The notes under the pieces are model-generated. The model did not search any database, was not told the DNA's origin, and was given only the letters and a program-made list of their open reading frames with translations. A DNA stretch of 64,000 nt from Ligula intestinalis (Eukaryota > Platyhelminthes > Cestoda > Diphyllobothriidea > Diphyllobothriidae), in NCBI GenBank assembly GCA_036362985.1, contig JAYGXS010000004.1, positions 43,745,462 to 43,809,461 on the forward strand. Direction: 5' to 3'. Every line of letters starts with the position of its first letter. Position 1 is the stretch's first letter. The position numbers and the translations under genes are program-made. This document shows, one piece after another, positions 1 through 12,735 of this stretch.

Positions 1-1089
1 AATTAATTGGCATATCTATGCCTAGCGCATATTTTGCTTCACCGGAACACCTCAACAGGGCATCGCATAATTGGGTCGGCGCCATCTGCGCCTCATCTCA
101 ACATGTGATAAACCACTGCATACCCTTTTTAACCCATTTCCATAAAACTCGCTCTATCTACCAGAAAACATCCGACAGATGAACAGAAAGTGTACTGCAA
201 GGAAATTATTCGACGCAAGCTCGTATAGAAGCGGGCCATGTGTGGCCAAGAAGCTGGGCATTTTTAACTGCGTCAACCACTGCAACTAATTACTGCACTG
301 CATGCGTGATAGTCAACTGACACGCAGGAGAGAGCAGACGGCGAGCTTGGTCCCAGAGAGAATGCATCAGCAGACGGACTCAGTGCATTGTTCACTGTAG
401 TTAATCGAAAGCACCTGAATCGATCATGACCTTCCGCAGCTTCAACTATTGTCAGTTGATTGATGGCCCAGCCTCCGTGCTCAGTACTGGGTGTGATAAT
501 AAGGGGTGTGACTCAGTGACTTCTTCGTTAGATAGCCTTTGCCAGAAGGTCATGATAGCAAGGTGCGAGGGGGCCACTTATACTTCAAAATATGGTGTAT
601 TGTTCAGCGTATTTTGTCGTGCACTGAAAGTGCAGACCAGCTAACATTCACAGGTACGGTGCTCCACCCAAGCACCGGGTGACTGATCAGCAGGGGATGT
701 AACTTCGTATATGAGAAAGGGAGAGAGATAAGGATTCAAGGTTCAGTCTTTGTGACACAGCAAAGCGTGTATCAGCAGAATAAAAATTTAATGCTTAAAT
801 CTATAACCACACACTAAAAATCGCGGCTTTGATTGCTGCTAGCTGATAGGATAACTCGAGTTTCGTCGTCTTGACAGGGTGTATGCATATGCATAATGAT
901 TAGCAGCAGGGCCGGGAGTTCTTTCATGCTTATACTTATTTTCATCTGCTCAACGGCCCTTTTCTAGAAAATTATAAGCGACCAATTCCTGTCTTGAAAG
1001 CCTAGCATTTAAGTTTGGGTTCGCCAGTCACCACGCTTTAACCTACTTCTGGTAGTATTGACTTTGCCAATAGAATTGAATATGCAAGT
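1..1089. other. no recognised gene or repeat
   Basis: Only short open frames occur here, none with splice-flanked or family-like composition. I see no tRNA, SINE or PLE motif. Confidence 0.5.
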
Positions 1090-1684
1090 TCCAAGAAGCA
1101 GTTCAGAAGAAGAGATGACAACTGAAATAAACATTTTACTGTCCGGACGCTTCGGGTTCCGCCAGGAATTAATAAGCATAGGTAATCGTAGAAAGGTCTG
1201 AGACATGCGCAGATGAAAGTGATACATGCACAGATTACACGATATTTATAGTTTGTAGCGGTCATTCGCATGCGTACTATAATTGTCAGCCACTGGTTGA
1301 GGTCTTAATCGGAGCAGTGATGGCTCACTGCTTGCCACAATAATCTTGTCCGCGTCGGATGCGGCCTTGATAATCGCGCCACAGTTATGCTCGCTGGCGT
1401 CAGAGTTGTTGCTGCGCCCAGTCCTTCCCACCTGAATGATTATCTTGCTCAGGAAATTTCTCAGTACATCGTATGGGAACGCCAAATCGTTGCACTTGTT
1501 GGTGGACTGGGAGACAGAGACCCATGACTCGAGCAGCTTGCGGCTCTCACGGTTGTCACCTCTTGCGAGGATTTGGGCCTCATCAAATTAAAAAATATGG
1601 CTGGGTCCCATCGAGTGAACTGCAATCTGAAAGTTGGCGTCTTTCTTCCTTACCACCGCTGCAAGCTCGGTAATTCACCTCTTC
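1090..1684 (-). mobile_element. Penelope-like element, family A, 3' remnant (left arm of fold-back)
   Basis: Read on the minus strand this is the C-terminal end of a GIY-YIG PLE ORF followed by its 3' UTR. It aligns by eye with the family A copy at 14,500-14,720 (conserved runs FPYDVLRNFLSK and VGRTGRS) and with the tail at 18,052-18,395. Stops and small indels make it a dead copy. Near 1,137-1,200 (minus) lies the recurrent 3' hairpin, stem plus GAA(A/G)CGTC, decayed here. It forms an inverted repeat with 1,685-2,150, the two copies meeting near 1,684. The outer limit near 1,090 is approximate. Confidence 0.8.
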
Positions 1685-2150
1685 CGGGGCCGAAATCCTC
1701 ACGGGGTGACAAACGCATGAGCCGCGAGCTGCTCAAGTCATGGGTCTCTGTCTCCCAGTCCACCAACAAGTGCAACGATTTGGCGTTCCCATACGATGTA
1801 CTGAGAAATTTCCTGAGCAAGATAATCATTCAGGTGGGAAGGACTGGGCGCAGCAACAGCTCTGACGACATTAAACATAACAGTGGCACGATTACCAAGG
1901 CCGCATGCGACACGGACAAGATCATTGTGGCAAGCAGTGAGCCATCAATGCTCCGATTAAGACCTCAACCGGTGGCTGAAAATTATAGTACGCATGCGAA
2001 TGACCGCTACGCACTATAAATATCGTGCAATCTGTGCATGTCTCAGACTTTTCTACGGTAACCTATGCTTAAGGATTCCTGACGGAATCCGAAACGTCAG
2101 GACAGTAAAACTGTCGTCCAGTGGTTGCTTCTTCTTCTTCTTCTTCTTAT
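1685..2150 (+). mobile_element. Penelope-like element, family A, 3' remnant (right arm of fold-back)
   Basis: Plus-strand copy of the same C-terminal segment and 3' UTR as the left arm. The open frame through 2,017 ends in THANDRYAL and a stop, as in the other family A tails (18,052-18,245). The UTR carries a perfect 7-bp hairpin (2,073-2,079 with 2,084-2,090) followed directly by GAAACGTCAGG, the motif seen at every family A end in this window. In published PLEs this position holds a hammerhead ribozyme; here stem II and GAAA are present but the CUGANGA box is degenerate. The element ends in a CTT-rich run. Confidence 0.8.
2130..2148. repeat. (CTT)n microsatellite at a PLE 3' end
   Basis: Six or so CTT units close the family A copy. 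The same CTT-rich end occurs at 18,382-18,392 and at the palindromic elements at 23.6 kb and 35.06 kb, so it belongs to the element end and is not an independent microsatellite. Confidence 0.7.
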
Positions 2151-3339
2151 TTTGAGTATAAGCCTTGTCATGCAATCCATTACTCATAGATGATTAAGGG
2201 CTCGAACTGCAGGTAAGTGCACTTTATGAGTTTAACAATCATAGGTTACGCACATTCTCTCCACGAAAAAGCCCACTTTTCTTTATGGTTCGAGGAAGAT
2301 TTCATAAATTACTCAAAGCAACTTACAACATACATTTTATATGATGTTTATTCCACAAGTGCGATCGTTTGTGTGGGTGTGTAAATTATACAGTTTTTGC
2401 AAACAAAATTCTTATACTTATAAAGTTAGTTGGCGAATTTAAGGCTAATTCTTTTCTGTTTTTAATATTTAGAGATGCTATATGCTACCCAATCGTTACG
2501 GGGAAAGCACTTATTGTGTTTTATTTCTCACATTCATTTGAATGTAGAACCGCATCTCAAATCATTTGAAGGTATTACTACAAGTAATGCAGTTATTTAT
2601 TTTCACAGAGCACATACTTTTCTGAGTACCAACCAGAAGCTCTTTCCCTACCTGTCATCCAACTTGACTAGCATATTTAGGTATTAGTTGCTACAAAAAT
2701 TTATGATTTACAACCTTCTCTAAGTAAAATTTTCGATTCAACAGATATTTTAAAACAATTTAAGAAAGCGCACCTACTGTAGAGATCCGATGTAGCTCTC
2801 CCGCAATATAAAACGAAGTCAACAACTTGAGAAAAGTTACATGAGGGGGAAGTGTCAACTCAAAAGTCGTTCACAGTGTCTAAATGAACCTTGCCGAACC
2901 TTGACAAACCCTTATTTTCTGAATAAATGTTCGCGAAATAAATGGTACACATATAGTGTAAGTAGTGTTGTTTTTTTAACTTTATTTTCTGTGCTGCGTT
3001 GATACATTTTGTCGGTTAAACTGAGAATGATAAGCCTATAACTTTATGAAGGTTTCTTAAAGCACTCTAGTGGATTCACCTCCGGAATCACTCGATTAAG
3101 CTATTCCAGTTTTGTGCTGCCCATTTTGGACTGAGGATTCAGCTCATACATATTGATATACATGTTGTAGGTGCTTTCAGGGAATGTCAACAATGTAAAA
3201 AAATATGTCAAAACGCCATTGTAATAAAAAGTACCATATGGCCCAATAAATCCAGTTACAACCACGTCATCTTCTGCCTAAGGCCTTAAACGACTAGATA
3301 AATATATGTCAGTATGAAGTGGATCCGACAAAACAAAGG
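2151..3339. other. no recognised gene or repeat
   Basis: AT-rich sequence with only short frames; nothing family-like was seen. Confidence 0.4.
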
Positions 3340-3344
3340 GAGAC

Positions 3345-3480
3345 TAGAATGGTCATTTCTGGCTTATTAGCCGACAATATGTCAGTATTTTCCGTTAACG
3401 GTCGGCATTTAAATTTTACGAGCCTTCAAATTTTATCACGCTGTACTTTCCTAAGGCTTGCAGCATCAGCTTAGAAGCAA
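3345..3480 (-). repeat. hammerhead-SINE (SINE-2) 3' fragment
   Basis: The minus strand carries GGCTAATAAGCCAGAAATGACCATT-like sequence (core near 3,355-3,385). This is the stem II, GAAA and stem III part of the hammerhead seen complete at 50,655-50,699. The CUGAUGA box is degraded and the upstream tRNA-like part is hardly recognisable, so this is an old copy. Confidence 0.45.
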
Positions 3481-4055
3481 TCTTAGCTGCTATCAAAGGT
3501 AAACGACGCGACGAAAAAATATGTGAATTTTTAAATCTCTTTTTGATGACGTTTCTATCTTTGAGGTTTTGATTCTCTAAAGATACAGGAGTATATTTTC
3601 GGAAACAGAATATGAAAAAATAATATTTTTGTTCTTTTTTCGCTCTGTCGTTCTTCTATACTTATTTCTTATTATTGGTCTACTTCAGCAGAATTTAATT
3701 ATTTCTTCATTATTGGGCTGTAAAACTTAAATAATTGAGATCTTTATTTACATGTTATAAATTTGACCATCAGCATCGTCCAAGTTCCTAACACGCTTAA
3801 AGGACAAAACCTTAAGTACGTTCCGAAGTTCATATTATTTCCTAAGGGGAGCCATTTCTGTTGACATATGACAGCTGAGGATCTAGAGAAATCTTTTCCT
3901 TCTTGCTTGTAAGAAAACGCTTTATGGTGCTTAAAACGTTTTAGATTTTACAGCCAATACTCTCTAGCTTGCTGTTCCGCAATAATGGATCCCACACGAG
4001 TAGTATGTTGGACGGGTTAAATCGATCCCTCTGCAATAAAATTCATAGTTCACGG

Positions 4056-4165
4056 TGAGCCTCGTAGTCCAATGATAGAGCGTTGGCTGCGCACAATCCA
4101 TCCCTGCTGCGTGAGTTCGAATCCCACAGAGGCTGCGGGTTTTTCACAATTGGGTCAACAGAATT
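4056..4165 (+). repeat. tRNA-derived SINE (SINE-1), copy 1
   Basis: A tRNA-like head (GCCTCGTAGTCCAATGATAG resembling an A box, GAGTTCGAATCCC a B box, GAGGC closing an acceptor-like stem) is followed by a tail reading TTTTTCACAATTGGGTCAAC. The same head-plus-tail unit occurs at 29.2, 43.0, 43.2, 43.4 and 63.2 kb. The shared tail and imperfect stems argue for a Pol III-transcribed SINE and against a functional tRNA gene. Confidence 0.7.
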
Positions 4166-6569
4166 AAGACTGAAAGAGTCAGTGCCAACAAAAACGGCTT
4201 TTTAAAGAGATAACGTAGTATTAAATGTTACATATTGACCTGAGGACTACTAACTTTGGACATTTATTGTGGACTTATATTTTTCTCGAAATTATCTCTG
4301 TGATTTGGTTTGTCGACATATATGCTTGAACCGGCCTTCCTCATAAGACCTTGAATCCAAAAATTCACATTTTCGATTAATGCTTTTAAGAAACGTCTAA
4401 TATGAAACTTTTTTATTAATATGTCGAAGAAAATACAAGCCTACGGCAAAGAGAGGTAAAAGATAAAACCTCGAGAAATAATACACCGTGTTTTAATGGG
4501 AGAAAGGTCCTTTGGATATAGAGCGAATGGAATATTAGCCATTTCACCTGATAATTATATTTACACGTACCGCTTACAATAACAGTGGGCTTTGCTGTTT
4601 TTAGAAAGTCCGGCTGCTTTAAAAAGTGTTTCCAAAAAATTAACTGGTACTTTTTATAGTTTCTTTGAGTTTTGAATTCAATGAAAGTTGGCTTAGTATA
4701 ATTTTAAAGTTTTACTTTATGCCACTTATCAATATATCGAAAATTGCGGTATTTTCCACCCGATAGGTCCCATACAATAATTATCGTATGGTCCTTACGG
4801 TTTGCTCTCTTCCACCAATACATTTGTGAAATATAGAAAATTCCAGTCAGCCAGTCAGCTGCCGATTAATACTATTACGCATGGAGCTCATTTTGTTGAA
4901 CTTATTATTATTTTATCAAGTTTAGATATCAGATGTGAGCCTTGTTACACAACCTGAACATATTATTGCTAGTCGAATTTCCCGTTACATATGCCACTCT
5001 TAGGTTGTTAGCTTTATGACATCAAACCTTTATTTTGCAGGCCTGTTCTTTTGCCTATTAAATTTGCCATGATGGGTTAAGCATTACTGTCAAGGTAATA
5101 TACAGGCTCCACAGCGGTTTGAGCTAACGACACAACTGCCATTGTCCTTATGGCAGGTCATCTGCATGTTCCTATAAAGGGCGTTCGCTTTAGAAGAAGT
5201 CCGACTGTACTAGTAAAATTTCAAAAACGAGTTTAATTTCCAGCAAGTTTTCGGCATTTAAGCCGATCTATCGAAGAGCACTTAGGTTAAATAAGCCAAC
5301 TTGTTAGGGTTACGTTAATTGGATCGAAATAAGCGGTAGTTTGGACCCTTTTATAAGTCTGGAAGACCGCACTTGTTTTGCTGCTATCTGATATCTTCGA
5401 TTTAGAACTGGAAGATATGTCTACGCATTCAACTGAATTCTTCCCAGTGCACTCTGTGCACCTGCAAGGGCAATCTTCGAAACCATAGCTCCTTCCTTCG
5501 CTCCTTTCGAGATAGGAGTTGCACACAGAGTTATCTTAAAAATTCACAAGCAAGTGATGCTGCCAAATTGCTCTTTCCCTAAGCAGGAAATGTCTGCTGC
5601 TATTTATCCTTTTTCATCCAGCTGCGGGATTTGAAACTACATTGCCGACAGATACAAACACATTTGCATAACTTAAAGTCAGATTTGGCAGTCGATGCTG
5701 CACACAAGGGGCACGTCTTCAGTTTTGTCGAGGTTCACATTATGAGTAGAGGTGTTGATCAAAAGTAAAGGCAGTTAAAAGAAACTCGGACGTTAACCAA
5801 CTGTTCAATCATCGCCATATAAATTTGTTTGCCTCCTACGTGGTTCTACGAACCTTCTTATCAGAAAATGATCACGGCGTGGAAGAATCAGGCCCACTAA
5901 CTCCCTGGGCGCCAATGGGTGTGGAAGGCAATGAGGGTATCTGTGGCGGCAGCAGTTACATAATTGGCAAAGGCGGATGGGACGCAGCGGCTGAGCCAGT
6001 ATTGACTTTCGACCAGCGGTACATAATGAGCACCATCAGCGTGAATGTTCGATTTTTTATAAGGCTGGTACACTAAACAACTGTCCGAATCGTCAGACAC
6101 ACAACAAGCCTTACCCGGTAGACGGGCCTTATTCTTGAGATAGCCCCCTGCATTTGGGTTTGATTACTGCTCAGCCATCTGGCTCCCTATTGCTAGCATT
6201 AGAAGATACGTTCAGCTGTGTGCTCTCCGAATAACGAGTAACTTTGACAAACTGAACTTTGGCAACGAATATGGATTAAGCGGGTCTTTATACTTGTTAA
6301 GATAATAGGTGTCCGTAAAACATGATTCAAGCAACGTGCGGGTTACAGGATTGTAGCTGTTTGCGAGAACATCGGCCACGTGTTTGGCAATTCGTATTAG
6401 GAGAAGTCATCCAGTTATTCGACGTAGTCGCTTTGTATGCAACTGTACCAGACACGACAGTAGATTCCAGATATTCCTTGCAGAGGCAGTAGTTATTTTT
6501 GTTTCATTATACGATGCCCATTTTTGAGGTCACATGGAACATTCTCTTAAAGGGTGGGCAAAAATCCAT
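4166..6569. other. no recognised gene
   Basis: Short frames only. Minus-strand open frames at 5,287-5,526 and 5,897-6,100 share a recurrent CAG-N-CTTATAAA motif with 7.95 kb (see findings) but have no recognised domain. Confidence 0.35.
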
Positions 6570-6940
6570 GAGTGGCCGAAAAATTCTATTCACAACTACG
6601 AAAAGTTACTCGTTGGCTATTGACCTCAAATGATCACAAAGCTCAAGCATGTACGACAGTTACCATCGAAAGTTTGCACAGAAATTATGAGGTAGCAACC
6701 CAAGCTCCACCAATTCAACATTGATGTAATTTCTATTGTATGCTGTGGTGAAGATCAAACATTCAGGTAGATGGGAGTTGTCCGGATGTTCACCTACTTC
6801 TATGTCAATTGCCACATAACATTACTACTGCTCTACCTGATTTGCGTTAACATCAGAGGTCAGTGACGGTAATACAATCAAGGCCAACAAGTTTTGAGGC
6901 GTTTAATAAAACGACGACTGCGTAGGCTGCAGTAAAACGA
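6570..6940 (+). repeat. dispersed repeat pair, copy 1
   Basis: By eye about 6,700-6,900 aligns with 27,200-27,400 in the same orientation, anchored by CAATTGCCACA-like and CGTTAACATCAG blocks in the same order and spacing. The outer part (6,570-6,700) aligns only loosely. No protein domain was recognised; an old transposon of unknown class is the simplest reading. Confidence 0.4.
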
Positions 6941-9398
6941 AAAAGTGAGTCAGCCTCTTCAGCCAGCACATGAGTCCCTCGCATAATTTATAATGCATCC
7001 TGCCCTGATAGCTATGCGCATGATTATCCAGTCTCAGATCATGCGTAAGTCATTAGGTACATGAAACGTCAAACACTAAGTAAATCTTTCGTGGTGAATG
7101 CCTCCTTGTTTTTGCTTTTTCCTTCACTAAAGTGCACAATTGTGAGGCCCATTGAAATGTGACGGATAGAAAATATAGAATGATAATTTTTAGGCCTTCA
7201 AGAAGACTTCTTATTGAGCGTATTCGTTCTTGTTTCCACTTTGGGTAAGAATTTCCTTGGTAGCACACGAATGTTCTTATTTATATTAACATGCTTTCTT
7301 AATGAGTTTCTGCATATTTTCCTACGAAAACGGTGGTTATGGGCGGGAACTTAGGATACGCAATGGAATATACTTTCATAAATGCTTAATGCATTTTTTA
7401 TTTTATTTAGATGTGTTATTGAATTATATCTGCAGATTTTCATAATCTGTATTATCATTTAACTTATTGCGGGAAAAGCCGATTATTAAATTGCAGGCTT
7501 CTTGAATTTCCCGAAAAATTGAAAGCGTGGTTCTGAGGCCGTCTATTTCCACTTACCTGTGGTCCAACTTACCATTCTGGAGTTAGATTAGTATAGACCG
7601 CGGCGTGAAGCACCACGCACACCTTAAATTTACATGTGGAACAAACTGCTCCCAGCGGCCGCGGGAAGCAACTTAGGCTAAATTATTTCACTTAACACTT
7701 ACTTCTAAAAATTTTGTTCTCTGTCTATCCCATTTTCCCACCTCACAATACTCTATAACCACCGTTTTTGCAGGACAAAATGCTGGGAGTAGGGGTAGAT
7801 GAGTGGGGCTACATAAGCTACTTTTGCCCGTGCGCTACCAAGGAAACTCCTGCCCCACTTTGACACCTCCTCATCGGCAGAGCCGGTTCTAAGAGGCATA
7901 AAGCGGCCTGAAATGAAAACTTTGACCATAAATGTCCATTTATAAGACTGGTGCGCGGAACAACCACTTGAATTGTTAGACGCGGCGGACGAGCCATCTT
8001 TATTTTTGGTCCACCTCATTTCAATCTGCACTGTTTGCTTAAAGACTTTGAAAAAATATATTAAGCTTATTTTTATATTTGTTTGGACTTTGAACTCCTT
8101 TCGTGGTATCAACCGCAAGTTTCACCCTTCTTCTTCATCCCTATTGCAGTGATTAGGTATTTTACACGCTTTAAGGTTATCGAGCTGCTGGCAAAATGAG
8201 AGAAAGCGCACGCTGTATGTACAGACATCATTCCAGCAGATTTTTACAAAAAGATGTGCTAGATATGATCGTACTTCCGCTGTAAATTTTCTAACAGTTC
8301 CCAAATTTTCAGTTCGAAGGGCACAACTTCGTTTTTGAATCTTCAACAAGGGCCTCGAATTGCATTCGATGAAATATGATAAACATTTAAAACCTCATGA
8401 GCGATAGCGTACCTAATTTTTTCAAAGTCACTTAACAAATTAACTTTCTGTTCGATGTGTATTAGGAAACTCTTCATCCATTTTCAGGTTTCAAGCGTTT
8501 AGGATAGCATCCATTCTTCGAAATACTTTGACCTTTGTTGTGTTTGATCGTTTTTGCGCAAGTTAAATTACTTCAGGTAAGCAATGCTGATAAAAAGTGT
8601 AAGATGATGCAATAATCCCGCGAAGTTTGGTTAAAAAATCATCATCCAGAAATTTAAAGTTCGAGTTACTGGGTCCAAAGTGGTCCCATTTGTGGCACAG
8701 AGTAAAAGCGAGTTTGCAAAAAATACTATTTCCCCCTATGCAGTTTGGGTCATAGTTTGAGTATGCACTTTTACTCCGTTCAGACTGGTTATGGCTTTCA
8801 TGAATAAGTGACTTGGCCAACCATGCGTTACTAAAATCCTTCTTTAGATGCTACTGAGCTAATTTAAAGCTTACGCGTAAGTTAACATTCAAAAAGCGAT
8901 TTGGGTTAGGTAATGATATCAACAGTCTATCAACGCCAGCTTTAAGCTTTAATAGTGGTTCAAACTGCCAGAGTAGGTTCAGCGACTGCAAAGAAGTTGT
9001 TCTTTAACAAAACGTGAAAGTGTTCTTTGAGTTCATGTTTCACAGGGGTCTCTAAATTATGTCAAAGGACATATTTTCAGAAATTTATTTCATGGATGAA
9101 GGACAGTTAACTAAACTGAGATAACAAATGTCTTTGGTGAATAAGACAATTTATGAATTGTTTTGGGATCATGGAGTATGACCCGGGAGTAAATATTTAT
9201 CCAAATGTAAACTTTACATTTTTTCCCCCACCATTTCTCACTAGTTTATCAGCGCTAGTTACCCTTAGGTTATTTTACTGTAGTTTAAAAAATCCTCATA
9301 TTTTTGCATTATTAATTAAAATAATGTTTTCCATCACGAAATGTCTGGGTAATTATGGTTAATATGCTAGTCGTTTACGTTTTTATACTTTTTTCAGG
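6941..9398. other. no recognised gene
   Basis: Several short frames lie here, the longest on the minus strand at 7,753-8,118, with no recognised domain. A good plus-strand splice donor (CAG/GTAAGC) occurs at 8,572, but no convincing exon could be drawn in front of it. Confidence 0.35.
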
Positions 9399-9438
9399 TT
9401 TGTCTACGTTACTGCTGCCCTCCCAGGAACAAAATATG
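9399..9438 (+). CDS. candidate host exon (40 nt)
   Basis: The sequence is bracketed by a strong polypyrimidine acceptor (ACTTTTTTCAG) and a strong donor (GTGAGT). All three frames are open; one reads FVYVTAALPGTKY. If read as phase 1 to 2 it could join the exon at 22,757, making the 9.4-22.7 kb transposon nest one intron. No further exon supports it, so this is a guess. Confidence 0.2.
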
Positions 9439-9942
9439 TGAGTCTTATTTCTAAGGGTTAAATTATTTGAAGGTTTGCATATGGCTCGTAGTGGAGTCCT
9501 TACGTGCGTTCATGCATCAAATAGCTTTAATGCGACTGGTTGACCCGATTCAATGCAGAACCTACGAGTCGGACACTTTTGCATTTGACGCAGATTCAGC
9601 AAGCAGGAAGCATCGAGCCTGAAGCAAACATAGCTACTATGGGAAATATGTGGCACACTAATTTCTAAAGTTGACTTCTTATTTCAGCATATGAATCCCC
9701 ACTAGGTGTTTATTGAACTGAATTGAACCCGCGCGGTTTGAATATTTGAGCAAGACGAAGGCAAAGTTATTTTAACTTCTACGTCGAAAGGAATTGTCTT
9801 CAGAGTAAAACTGAATAAAAACACACTGTGTTATACGATCCTCCGTCCGATTTCCTTCAATATCCTCGCTGGTCGACAGCAAAGGAGAACAAAACTTGGT
9901 TATTTACAACAACCAAGTAATACAACGTCCATTGTTCTCACC

Positions 9943-10524
9943 TTGGACTGGTCCGTTCTGGATAACCACGCAATCGACCCAGTAGGGGGAGGGTTGAGTC
10001 CGAACGTAAAAAATACCCGAACAAGCCGACAAAGGAAACTAAAGTGCATGCACACCAATGCACAAAGCCTGCTGTCTAACTTAGACGAGCTTAAGATTAA
10101 TATGTACCAATTGCAACCAGATGTGGTCTGTATAACGGAAACATGGGTATCCACAAAGATAGACGATCGGAAAGTTGCTCTCCCCGGTTTTCAGCTGTTC
10201 CGAAAAGACAGAGCCGGGCGTCATGGTGGGGATGTGCTCACCTATGTTAGACATGGCCTGCACGTGTCAAACAAAACTGACCAGCTCGCGGCCGATATAG
10301 AGACCCTTTGGCTCACCGTCAGAACGCCGGGGTCTCAAGCCCTTGACATCTTGGCGGTTTATCGACCACCGTCGAACGATCCAGAGTCAGACAATAGCCT
10401 GATTGAGGAAGTTAAAGTATGTGCCGTGCGATCCAATGTCATGATTATAGGCGACTTTAATGCTCCGCATATCGACTGGGACCTGAGTTCTGCGACAAGG
10501 TCAGAATTAATTTTCGATCGCTGA
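9943..10524 (+). pseudogene. LINE endonuclease domain (APE/EEP), broken
   Basis: The first 193 codons contain the exonuclease-endonuclease-phosphatase signature of CR1-like elements: an Asn-Ala-Gln-Ser motif (HTNAQSLL) near residue 37, ITETW with the metal-binding Glu, and IGDFNAPHIDW in the second half. In intact elements this domain nicks the target DNA. Here a stop at 10,522 is followed by about 700 bp with stops in all frames before the RT part, so no functional protein can be made. Confidence 0.8.
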
Positions 10525-11237
10525 CTCCTACGCACCGTACAAAAAGCCTTTCTATCACAACACGTCTTATCTCCGACCTTGCAGCGTGACGGGCACAGGC
10601 TAACTGCCTAAATCTTGTACTATCAAAAGCGCCAAACAAAATAGACGTCGTAAATTGTTTACCTCCTCTCAGTAAAAGCGACCACATAGTGCTACAGTAA
10701 GAGTACTCACTCTTCTCTGTACCTGATCGTAGCGCGACCGTTAGACACAACATATGGCGCGGAAACTTTAACCAAATGAGAACCAAAGTGCGCAGCGTAG
10801 ACTGGAGGGCGGCATTCAGCGGGTGTGTCCACGAGGATTAGACGGTGTTAAAGACTGTATTTCACGGGCTAATCGCCAGTTTCTGCCCCATCTCGAAAAC
10901 GAAAGCCACAAATAGGCCCCAGTGGCTAATAAACACGCTGAAGAGGGAGGTTAACCGTAAAGAAAAGCTGTTTTAAACGTATCGGAGAGAAAAGACCACC
11001 AATTCGTACAACAAGTACAAAGCGCAGAAAAATACGGTTAAGGGCCTTGTACTCAAAACCCAACAAAGCTTTGAGAGTGACCTAATAAAACGTGCAGTAG
11101 GAAATCCGAAGGTCTTCTACAACTACAGTAGGCAATCTACCTGAAAAAGAGACCCAATTCCGTTGTTAAAAACGGATGATGGCGCCAAAATTTGCGAGAG
11201 CAAAGCAAAGGCCTAGCATCTATCCGGGTTCTTATAT

Positions 11238-12265
11238 TTGGTTTTTACGAGAGAGGTTGAGCTAGCCATTACCAATTTTAGTACAGAGGAGATTCCGACT
11301 ATTGACTCAGTTGTGCTTACAGATGTTACTGTCCTGCAAGAACTTCTTAAGCTCCAAGACACGAAGTCACCAGGTCCGAACGGCATACCTGCAAAGCTGT
11401 TGAAAGAGCTAGCCGTGAAGTTGGCAGAACCCCTGCAGTTACTCTTTCGGGCCTCCCTAAACACAGGCCAACTGCCATCCGACTGGAAGACAGCGTGGAT
11501 CTCACCCATACACAAAAGTGGGAGTCGGGCGTCCGCAAACAACTACAGGCCAATAAGCCTCACTTCAATTTGTTGCAAAATCATGGAGCGAATTCTCAAA
11601 ATAGAGTTGATGCAATTCTTAGAGTGTCATCGACTTCTTTCTGATAAATAGCACGGATTCCGTAGAGGACGGTCCTGCTGGACAAATCTGCTCTTCTGTC
11701 TAAAGCAATGGACCAGAGCACTCGATCAAGGAAACACGGTGCACGCAGTCTTCATAATTTTCAAGAAGGCATTTGACACTGTGCCGCATCAACGACGCAT
11801 AGGGATAACAGGCAACCTTTTGCGATGGATCGAAAACTTTCTGACTGACCGGACTCAAACCGTATGTAGTGGTGATCAGTGATCGGCAGAGGTGGCAGTT
11901 GATAGTGGGGTCCCCCAGGGTTCTGTTCTGGGTCCTATCCTTTCCGTTATATAAACCTCAATGTCCGCCGACGATTTAAAACTCTGGAAGGTCATTAGCA
12001 GCGAAGTCGACGAAGCAAATCTGCAGGCAGATTTGCACCGACTCGAGCAATGGTCAAACGAGTGGCTTCTGCCATTTAGTGTCACCAAATGCAACATTAT
12101 GCGCTTTGGGAGTACTAACTCATTGTATCGGAGGGTTTACAACCTAAATAACACACCGCTGCCAGAAGTAGAGACCCAAAAGAATCTGGGGGTGTGGTTA
12201 ATTCCATCACTTAAGCCATCATTACACTGCCTGAAGGTGGCCTAATCCGCAATGTCGAGCTTGTA
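11238..12265 (+). pseudogene. LINE reverse transcriptase domain, broken
   Basis: Recognisable RT blocks occur in order across several frames: SPGPNGIPAKLLKEL, NNYRPISLTSICCKIMERIL (11,538 on), the FDTVPH region near 11,770, GVPQGSVLGP near 11,907, and MSADDLKLW near 11,961, where the catalytic FADD has become SADD with both Asp kept. It ends in the LGVW...SLKPSLHC block typical of CR1 elements. Internal stops (11,649 and 11,952 among them) and frameshifts show a dead copy. Confidence 0.85.
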
Positions 12266-12720
12266 CCTAATCGTCCACAAACCGAGTCCAGAGTTTCGGT
12301 CTGTGGTGTCGGAAAGCCAGCGACTCCAGCCGTTGCAGGACCGCCTCTGCTATGAGTCCGGAAATAGGCGAACCCATAGGCGTGCCCTTCACCTGCTCAT
12401 AGATAGTTCCGTTGAAGGTAAAGTACGTCTTCGGGCAGAACTTCAGGAGCTGGAGGATTTGAGCGTGCCCGAGGCGATTCTCCGTTTCATCGTATTTCTC
12501 TCGTAGGAGTAGTTGGATAGTCTCGACGGCCAGGTCCTGTGGAATAGAAGTAAAAAGGGACGTGACATCAAAGGAAACCATGATATCATTTGACTGGAGA
12601 CTTACCGCTTTTAGTTTCTCCGAGAATTGTGTTGACTACCTGACTGTTGTGTCTGAATCAGCGGTCAAGAATTTGAGCCGTCGGAACAGCCACTTTGCCA
12701 GTCCGTAGTTTGGAGTTCCT
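12266..12720 (-). mobile_element. inverted RT segment at the 5' end of PLE-A
   Basis: The minus strand encodes the same RT segment as 13,395-13,850 on the plus strand (about 450 bp, very few differences), including KGTPMGSPISGL and the first residues of the FVDD motif. It lies head-to-head with the sense copy. The junction at 12,719-12,736 is an 8-bp palindrome (CCTCTGCT/AGCAGAGG) just before the ATG. The arm keeps two bases that the sense copy has lost near 13,698, so it preserves the older reading frame. Confidence 0.85.
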
Positions 12721-12735
12721 CTGCTCCAGCAGAGG

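Larger units (their letters stand above)
9850..12265 (+). mobile_element. CR1/Jockey-type LINE, truncated at 3' end
   Basis: A non-LTR retrotransposon with an APE-type endonuclease followed by reverse transcriptase in the usual order, both broken by stops and frameshifts. The 5' limit is uncertain. The element stops at 12,265, inside the region just after the RT core, where the inverted arm of PLE-A begins. The rest was not found beyond PLE-A at 18.4 kb, so it was either lost or never re-joined. Confidence 0.8.

Noticed and set aside
426..644. 72-codon open frame near the left edge
   Set aside because: No coding bias, no splice context, no recognisable domain; frames of this length are expected by chance.
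4058..4134. Apparent tRNA gene
   Set aside because: Arms pair imperfectly and the sequence carries the same tail as five other repeats in the window; annotated as a SINE.
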